Shown here one piece after another: positions 56,772 to 64,000 of a stretch of DNA of 64,000 bases. The notes below the pieces were generated by a model, which was given only the letters and a program-made list of their open reading frames with translations, did not search any database and was not told the DNA's origin. Source of the DNA: Escarpia spicata (Eukaryota; Annelida; Polychaeta; Sabellida; Siboglinidae); contig OZ023212.1 in NCBI GenBank assembly GCA_963995525.1, positions 6,484,855 to 6,548,854 on the forward strand, written 5' to 3'. Each line of letters starts with the position of its first letter. Positions within the stretch are counted from its first letter, which is position 1. A program made the translations under genes and the position numbers.

Positions 56772-57299
56772 GAAAAGAGCTCCCAGTGGCTTCAAAATAA
56801 TATACTTGATGTCCGTCTTATACTGCGCTGGTACCGCACTGGTTGGCGGTATCGTACAATCTAGCGACGACTGTCACTGTGAAACGTCCACGGCCATCGT
56901 GTCTAGGATCAACACAGTCCGCTTGACGGCGCCACGGTCAAAGCAATGTATCGCTACAGGTGTGTGGACGGAGGCAATCTTTCCTTAGTGAGCAGAGACT
57001 CAGGATGTGCCGTACGTGGTGAGCAGCCTTCGGATCCCGCGGTGGTTGCGTGCACCGCGAATCCTCGGCAGCGCATCCATTTATGAGCTGCTTTCAACGG
57101 TGTCGATGCAGTAACAGACAGCATAGACCGTCACCTCCAGCCCCTTGCCTTGTCAGGCGCTCTGTCTACGTCTCACTGCCGATCTTAACGATGCGAACTA
57201 CGCGAGACGCGTGCTGATCGTCAACGGTAGAAGCTAATACCTCGACATTCACACAAAGGGCAGCCTTCTCTGCCGCTGTCCTGCCACAAGACGGGCTGT
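55226..57299. other. Intergenic sequence, nothing recognised
   Basis: A few short plus-strand ORFs (55801-56058, 56257-56514) have no family motif. A (CTA)n(AAT)n microsatellite is at 56721-56771. Confidence 0.4.
56721..56771. repeat. (CTA)n then (AAT)n microsatellite
   Basis: Trinucleotide run about 50 bp long, changing from CTA to AAT midway. Confidence 0.97.
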
Positions 57300-57761
57300 C
57301 AACCGGTCGATGCGGCGCGCGATTATATTTTATTCACGTCCGGCTCAATCAGCGTTCGTCGACCGACTTTCGACAGCACGAAACGTCGAGCGCCAGACAA
57401 GACGAGCGCGGACGCGGACGTCAACATTAATTTATTATCATTAAACGTATTATCGCCGACGTCACATGCGAACGATTGTCACACTTGGACTTGTCGGGTC
57501 GCACCAGAATCGCTATTTCCGAAGGCCGACGCGACATCAACACCGGCGGTTGTTGACTTGGCGTGATGCAAGCGATAGGCGAGCGGCTAGGCGGCGGAGA
57601 AGTTAAACCGGCGACGGCCGCGCCCACGCTAACACACCGGCTATAATTTCATTCGGCGTAGCTTCGACGACGCACAAAAACATAATCGATCGAGCCGCGC
57701 GCTGGGAGCGGACGCCGGGCACTGTATTATCGCTGACTGCGCCGGACCGGGGCGGGGTAAG
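57300..57761 (+). promoter_or_regulatory. CpG-rich promoter / 5' UTR of the 57.8-kb gene
   Basis: Sharp rise in GC and CpG compared with the flanks (many CGs, e.g. GACGCGGACG, GCGGCGGAG, CGCCGGACCG). A TATAAT-like word is at about 57643. The ATG context at 57762 (GGTAAGATGG) is good for translation. I cannot place the transcription start. Confidence 0.55.
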
Positions 57762-58622
57762 ATGGCCGTCAGAAGAACCGTCGAGCCGCCGGACTCGCTG
57801 GCGAATATACCGAAGATCTACCTGAACACTTCGAAGCGTGACCAGGTGTGTCTGCTGTCGGCCGGGCGCCTCGATACTGCAGCGTCGTGCAGTCTGCCGA
57901 ACCTCTCAAGCGAGGCCGGCGCGGAACGGCGCGGCAGCAGGCGACACCATGACGTCAGCGAGCGTCGCACGCGCCACGCGAGTGTCGGTGGCGGGAAGGA
58001 TGCGGCGACGGGACGGAAGTCGGCCGACAGCATCTACGCTACGCCCAAGTTCGCGCGTCGGGGGTACAACAACCACGGCGGCAAGTGTCGCGTCGCCGGG
58101 GACTGGCTGACCGACCAGCGGCGACGGCGACACAGCGACAGCTCGTCCGATAGCGGCGGACGTCTGTCCATGATGAGCATTAGCAACCTGTCTATGTGTG
58201 CAACGTCCGACTACACCCATCTGACGTCATGGGACAAGCTGAGCATGTTCTCAGCATCGACGGACGCCCTCGAGTGGGCGCCCGGCAAACTACGCCGCAT
58301 CTACTCGAACCCCGACAACGCCGCCCTCGTCGGCGACGCCAATGCACGCCCAACCGGAAGCGGAAGCGTGCTTTCCGACTCGCACTCGTGCTCGAACCTG
58401 CGCAAGCAGACGATGCTGGAGGAAATGTACGACCCATCGCCGCGCATGCTCAGTCCGTCGGCTGCGCAACATCCGGTGCACTTGCTCGCGCAACCGGAAA
58501 TCGGACTGAATTTGACTCCGGGTGAGAGCGGTCACCGCCGGGCGTTGTACAGTCCAACCGAGGACGTGGTCTTGAACCAGGACAGTAAAGTAAGGAAGTG
58601 GCTAGACGCTCTAAATACATAA
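57762..58622 (+). CDS. Intronless 286-residue Ser/Arg-rich protein, unknown function
   Basis: I do not recognise this gene. The ORF is unbroken, GC-rich and CpG-rich, unlike its surroundings, and it ends 48 bases before a poly(A) signal. The protein has a short N-terminal segment (PDSLANIPKIYLNTS), a basic and disordered-looking middle (RRHHDVSERR, QRRRRHSDSSSDSGGRLSMM), repeated SxSNLS/CSNL motifs (SCSLPNLSS, MSISNLSMC, SHSCSNLRK), and a compact C-terminus (YSPTEDVVLNQDSKVRKWLD). There is no signal peptide or membrane segment. The spaced Ser-rich and basic motifs look like a regulated scaffold or phosphoprotein; that is inference. A retrocopy is another explanation for the lack of introns. 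Confidence 0.75.
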   Translation: MAVRRTVEPPDSLANIPKIYLNTSKRDQVCLLSAGRLDTAASCSLPNLSSEAGAERRGSRRHHDVSERRTRHASVGGGKDAATGRKSADSIYATPKFARRGYNNHGGKCRVAGDWLTDQRRRRHSDSSSDSGGRLSMMSISNLSMCATSDYTHLTSWDKLSMFSASTDALEWAPGKLRRIYSNPDNAALVGDANARPTGSGSVLSDSHSCSNLRKQTMLEEMYDPSPRMLSPSAAQHPVHLLAQPEIGLNLTPGESGHRRALYSPTEDVVLNQDSKVRKWLDALNT

Positions 58623-58669
58623 CTTCGTTGGACGTGTAGTTCGAAACGGAATTAAATTTATGTAGTTGT

Positions 58670-58675
58670 AATAAA
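58670..58675 (+). terminator. Poly(A) signal AATAAA of the 57.8-kb gene
   Basis: AATAAA 48 bases after the stop codon, followed within about 25 bases by a GT-rich stretch (ATGTGTCGTTGG). Confidence 0.7.
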
Positions 58676-61600
58676 ATATGAGAGTTCGTGAACGTAATAT
58701 GTGTCGTTGGCGCTTTCAGCTGCATACGCACGACAACATTTATCTTAATTTCCAAATTTGGAGTTACTTACCTAACGGAAGTGCATTTTATTACACAATA
58801 CGTTGGCGATCGATACCTGATTTGCTTGTAGTCCTAAATCGAGTAGGCCCCTAAGTTTCACAGTTTTCAAAAACAACTGCTAAATTCCGTTAAATTGACA
58901 CCTGGATTGAATAGGCCTATATATATCTCATTGATGAAAGCAGATGGTCAAAATAGTTTTTCGATCGTAAGTTAAGAATATATCGACAAGGTAATACGCT
59001 ACAAGTGACCTGTTAATACATTCGAAGGACTGCATATTTGTAAACACTCAAACGACACTAAACATACCGGAGACAATGTTGGAGACGGGGTTTTCACTAC
59101 GAAGTCAATTGTGTCATGGTCACACAGCTTGTCTCCGTTAAAGATGACCAAGCATAATATAGTATTGATGTCCGCAATCGTTGAGTCGGAACTAGAAGGA
59201 AGTTATACAATCGAACACAGCGAATAGAAGCAACAACGCCACGGTAAGTACCCCAGTATGTATCTAAATTTGTGTATATGCCTAGGCTAACAGTATGTCA
59301 TGATATTCGCAGCATTTGAACTGCTAATTAAACACATTATGGGCGGCCAGCATATTAGAATGGATATAACGGAAACTTTATGACATGACGGTAGGCCTGT
59401 TATAAAAACGGTCAAGATTATAGGCCTATGTTCGATCAATGAAAACATAGGGTTGTCATAGCGTAACCAATTCTACTACTTTTGTAATGTACAACATTCT
59501 GTGATTACTGGGGTAGTTATGCTGACCAGGCCGGGGAAGTAATTGCGTGTTCCCGCTTTACGCATGCGCAGAAAGAAATGTGATCAAGAACTAAGATATT
59601 TTCATCACTGCTAACAAATTAATAAAGTTTAATCAAGTACTAACGTTGTCAAGTGTACCAGAAACAACGCCAGTGATTCCTGTAGACAGACGGATTTTAC
59701 TCGTCATACGAGTTGACAGGTAAGTGCAGTGACAACTATTATCGCTCTCGAGGTTCTTCCAGTCCCGGTCTCCTTGTAACACTTGCTGATGTTATTCGGT
59801 TTAGAGCCTATGGTACTATGTGTTGCATGTTGTGTTTGATATATTTTTGGTTTCGATAATTTTATTGGTGTCTAGTTGGGTGTTTAAAAAGTAGTTAAGG
59901 GTCACATGACCCAGACAATGGGGTAGTTCACTGAGAAGGTAACGATTGGTACCGAGGACATGATCACCATCAGAAGATGAAGAAGCGTCTTCATGATGAA
60001 ACGGCTGTGATTTTGCCAACTGCCAAGCAGAATGCGATGAATGCCAAGAAGAAAACATCGGCACTACAAATGGTACCAAGGCTACTAAACATGTCCAAGC
60101 TTTTGATAAAAAGTGATTTATCATGACAATATTCAAGATAAATGCACCAGCCATCTTGTCTAACTTTATGCAATAATGTCACGAGTTATATTATGTATAT
60201 GAAACTGTGTTTTGTGATAGGTGTACAAGATTTTGTGCATAAGGCTTTTATGCAGCATTTGTGGTACTGTTCCTAATGTAAGCGGTTCCACTTGTTTGTA
60301 TGTGAACTATTTCGGTGCTCTGATATAGCAGGCTCAACAAACTGCTTCAGTGTTACACTATTCCATTGTAAAATAATGTATACATGTTTAATTAGGCAAT
60401 ATAGATACGTACTATCTGCAAAATCAGGTGCTATGCCAGCAGTCATTATAATAAACGGTCCAAATGTTTTGTGTGTGAAGTAGGTGCAATGGTATAGCGG
60501 GTTCGACATGCTGTAATACTGTAAGTTTCCAATATAAAATAATGTACTTCTATACTGCTATCTCCAAAACAGGAGCTATCCCAAATACCAGATGCTATAA
60601 CCAGTAACCAGTGTTATATCTGTTGCATTGACACCGAATTGTTAACATGCAACTCATCTGATCAGTTGGAAATTAAGAGTGTTTATCGACAATACTAGTC
60701 TATTTCATATCTTATTTTCTATGACGCTACTTTGTATGGTGTTAATTTTGACCAAATGAAGTAGTAATTATGACCATAACTTCAGTTATGCAATAAGGTA
60801 GTCAGATATACCACACTATGACCAGAGGGTAGTCAGATAAAAAAAAATAAAGTAGTCTTATGACCAGGGATTGTGTAGTCAGTTTGACTAATATTGTAGT
60901 CATTCCTACTCTGAGGGTAGTACATATAACAACGCAATTTGACTACCCACATCGTCATGTAGTGTACTATTGGATTATTACTTTAAGTTAGTCACACTGA
61001 CAACCCTGTGTTTTCAGTGATCAGTTTTGTACTTGGGCTCTGAATTTATGTTTATATCTACGTTAAAAACAGTGTTTTGAAACTTAGCTAAAAATAGTAC
61101 CGTTGCATTTTCGAGGGTGAATGTTTTTATTTTAACTTTCTACACCAGCGTTCCTTCACTCTCTTTGCGACTGTTTCTCGAGCGATAATAAAGAGCGCGT
61201 TCAATGCGAGACACGATCACAGGAGAGCAACCCGTGAGGCGGCAATGATGTATTACCGCAGCATGACCAGTTCTTTTGATTAAACTAAATAAGATTTATT
61301 GCAGATAAATCAGGTTTTCTCTTCACGTAATGCTGGCTACTGTTTCTTTATATTAGCGCAGTAATCGGTAAAGTGCGTCTCGGAAGGTCATCACTCGAAA
61401 GTAGTTCCGGTTGTACCGCACTCATCGTAATGGCGTCGTTACCGGGTCCATTGTGGCGCAACTTGACCGGAAGATCGAGGTTAATTCACTCACCCTAAAA
61501 AGTATGCATTGTAGGTTCAATAATGTCTTCAAAAGTTAGGTACAATGCACTGCATTATCAACATTCAAGATTGATTGTTTGTATCGTCAAATATATGCCT

Positions 61601-61734
61601 TTTTATCTAGATAATATTATATTCTAACTTATCAACCTAGTCAAGTTATATTAGCTTTCGTCTCCGTTGCCTGCGTAAGATCATCGCGTGAATTGGCAAG
61701 GCAAAACCATCAAACTTGACATCTCGAACAAAGA
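58676..61734. other. Intergenic sequence, nothing recognised
   Basis: AT-rich. No exon, RNA gene or transposon that I can support. The minus-strand ORF 59816-60154 has no family signature. Confidence 0.4.
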
Positions 61735-62000
61735 TAACTACGATGTATTGGTCATTGTTGAGTGGATGCCCAATGACCGCCTCCCAAAGAACATCCTCTG
61801 TAGGGAATCACCTGAAGGCAAACGCCTAGAAAGCAGACCCAACAAAACAACATATGTTTGTGTTTGAAGAGGTCTAAGACAAGGAGACCGTAGAGGTTTA
61901 GGACATTTACTCTTTTGCACTGGCGAACAGTCGCCGAAGACAGGTGTACCTGGCGAGTGAGCCTTACTGGCGGTTCTGCGGTCGGCTTCAAAGCATACCA
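61735..62000 (+). mobile_element. LINE 3' coding scrap
   Basis: Plus strand reads VEWMPNDRLPKNIL, EGKRLESRPNKTTYV, then in another frame ALANSRRRQVYLASEP. This matches the common LINE C-terminal pattern RMPxxRLPKxLxxGEL-EGKR-GRPxxRYKDxxK ... W. Broken by a stop and a frameshift. Confidence 0.55.
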
Positions 62001-62184
62001 GGTAGACCCGAATATATGGCGCGGGCGGACATCATGCTGGCAATTTACAGGCATGGAACTAAGCAAAACTGTCCCGCGAGATAGAAGTAGGCCGCCACCA
62101 ACGTTTCAACGTCGTTCACAGACATTTGTGCGTGTTGGAAAATACGTCAGGCATACAAGTGAATCTCTAACTATAATAAACCTG

Positions 62185-62496
<312 letters not shown>

Positions 62497-63090
62497 TACT
62501 AACTGACATGGTTAGTGACATCATTCTAAACTAAACTCATCCCGGATTCATAATGCGAAAACTGAGAGATTGTGCTCCTAACAAGAATAGCATTTACACA
62601 ACAGTGAACAATTCAGTTTGTCCAGCCATTTATTTTATTTATCTCTTTTTATTTATAGGTATTCTGCTCTGTGTTCCTACTAAAGCAATGTTGTACCGTC
62701 ATATTAATTTATTTGAAAAACATTTATACTAATATCAAGACGTACACGTGCTTTGAAAACGTGGCAAACACGTGGTGATAAGGGAAACAGATGGCGGCCC
62801 ATTCCCTGGCGGAGAGAGTTTGAGTGAGGGTATGTAATGCATATTTCAGAAATCTGCCTACATACTGTTACATAACTATGAATACGTTAAAAATAACTCT
62901 CTGAGCAGTTTACTTCTTGTACACCAAACGTAGCCGTTAACACTCAAAGGAAACAAACATGAACAAAAATGTAACACGAACGTTAGGTCTACACCGACGG
63001 GTGCAGGAGTTTATTTGATCGAAAAAAGGAAAATAGTGAGAACTAACAATTTAAATTATGAGACACTCGTGCAGCGTCCCTGTGGCAAGT
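62497..63090. other. Intergenic sequence, nothing recognised
   Basis: No coding or repeat feature supported. Confidence 0.4.
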
Positions 63091-63285
63091 ACAATGGAAC
63101 CCCACCTTCAAGGTTACCCTCGGGACTGGGCGAAATTGACCCGAGGAGAGGTGACTTTATTGCCAGGACAAAATTTTGTACAATTAACTGTTACGGATAT
63201 AATTTGGGACTGTCCGATGTTGATTTTAATTGCGAGGTGGCTGTATTATCGAGGTTACCACAAAGCAAGGTTCAACGGTAGCAGT
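63091..63285. mobile_element. Possible MITE (weak)
   Basis: CAATGGAACCCCACCTTCAA...GAGGTTACCACAAAGCAAGG shows the repeated AGGTTACC/ATTGACC words and GGAACCCCAC end often seen in pogo-like MITEs. The ends are not clearly inverted, so this is a suggestion. Confidence 0.3.
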
Positions 63286-64000
63286 AATTTGCAGCTGTGT
63301 AGCTGGTAGCGTTTTCTCGAACCCACAGCTGCGTTGAACGGCCCGGCCCGTACGTGGATGGGCCTTCTGTATCGGGTGTCGAGTCGACCAGTTGATTATT
63401 TGTGATACTCTTCGCCTTGTAGCGTTACGTTAGCATAATGCTTTAGCGCAGGTGGGCTGGAGGGCATGTATTAGCAACATCGCGACTGTGTTAATGGTGA
63501 AATTAGTTTGAACCACGACGTGGCAGTCGAGATGGTTCGCCGCATTAAACAGGGCGTGTTAACATCATATTTGCTGAACGGCACCGTATTACGCACTAAA
63601 CACGTCACGTTTATAGACATTCTGATTGGACGCGAGGGCTGACGAGCTGGGCGGAAGTGGCGGTTTATGAAAATGTAAATTTCATGAACTGTTTCTGACG
63701 TGATTTATTTAGTCTTAACTGAGGTAACACACAACATATTTATGGCGTATTGTTAAAAAAAACCTGAAAAGAGATCGACCAATTTATTATTGTTGCGGGG
63801 TTAAAGTAGAAACTATATCGAATGGATTTTGGAAGAATTTCGTTTCGAATTACACAGTTGGTAGTTTTTTTTCCGGGCTCATTCTTGGAATATGGGGTCT
63901 TTTCATTTTTTAACCATCGATGTAGTGATATATTGTTAGATTGAAGGAAGGTGAAGAAGAAAAGAAAAGAGAGAGAGTGGGGATAGAGGGAGGAAGGGAG
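63286..64000. other. Intergenic sequence with purine-rich end
   Basis: No coding feature. The last 55 bases are a purine (GA-rich) run on the plus strand. Confidence 0.45.

Noticed and set aside
59816..60154. 112-codon minus-strand ORF with hydrophobic start
   Set aside because: No family similarity, and the same bases are equally open on the plus strand; not supported.

Overview
This is a eukaryotic (metazoan) nuclear window, most likely from a marine invertebrate. Coding exons are short and have canonical GT/AG junctions. Introns run to tens of kilobases. CR1, L2-like and RTE-like LINEs, Ty3/Gypsy, hAT and Tc1/mariner elements, tRNA-derived SINEs, TA-flanked MITEs and long (TG)n tracts fill almost all non-exonic sequence. 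I cannot resolve the phylum from the sequence alone.

The main host gene is on the minus strand: the 5' half of a K-Cl cotransporter (SLC12 family, KCC subfamily). I assembled ten exons by hand: 51331-51421, 40655-40704, 40113-40193, 39399-39545, 37790-37844, 36734-36864, 28789-29015, 23789-24000, 23521-23628 and 6311-6405. All junction phases agree. They give 399 codons, from the initiator Met through the first six or so membrane segments and the long cysteine-bearing extracellular loop. The rest of the gene lies beyond position 1. A second host gene is an intronless, CpG-rich, serine-rich 286-residue ORF on the plus strand at 57762-58622, with a poly(A) signal; I do not recognise it.

Layout: 1-2002 decayed Gypsy A (minus). 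3169-3352 and 5770-6269 TA-flanked MITEs. 7333-8652 scrambled RTE fragments. 9985-21671 an L2-like LINE split by a hAT element (8-bp target duplication), itself split by Gypsy B (two LTRs), itself split by a 4.3-kb fold-back element of an unnamed transposon-like family; this whole nest sits in KCC intron 9. 24001-27622 a 36-bp minisatellite made of copies of the KCC exon 8 acceptor, broken by a CR1 fragment that is broken by a Tc1/mariner element. 30311-35088 an unnamed DDE-like transposase remnant whose reading frame is interrupted by about 36 copies of a 79/80-bp satellite derived from its own coding sequence. 36944-37134 a (TG)n tract next to exon 6. 41910-49480 two nearly identical CR1 elements in inverted orientation in KCC intron 1. 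52440-55225 decayed Gypsy C with a 47-bp tandem array inside its reverse transcriptase. 57300-58680 the intronless gene. 61735-62000 a LINE scrap. 62186-62496 a second long (TG)n tract.

The recurring theme is tandem amplification of pieces of coding sequence. It happened three separate times (KCC splice junction, transposase ORF, Gypsy reverse transcriptase), and in two of them short direct repeats (GATGA-like, GATGGTCAC) are visible at the array edges.
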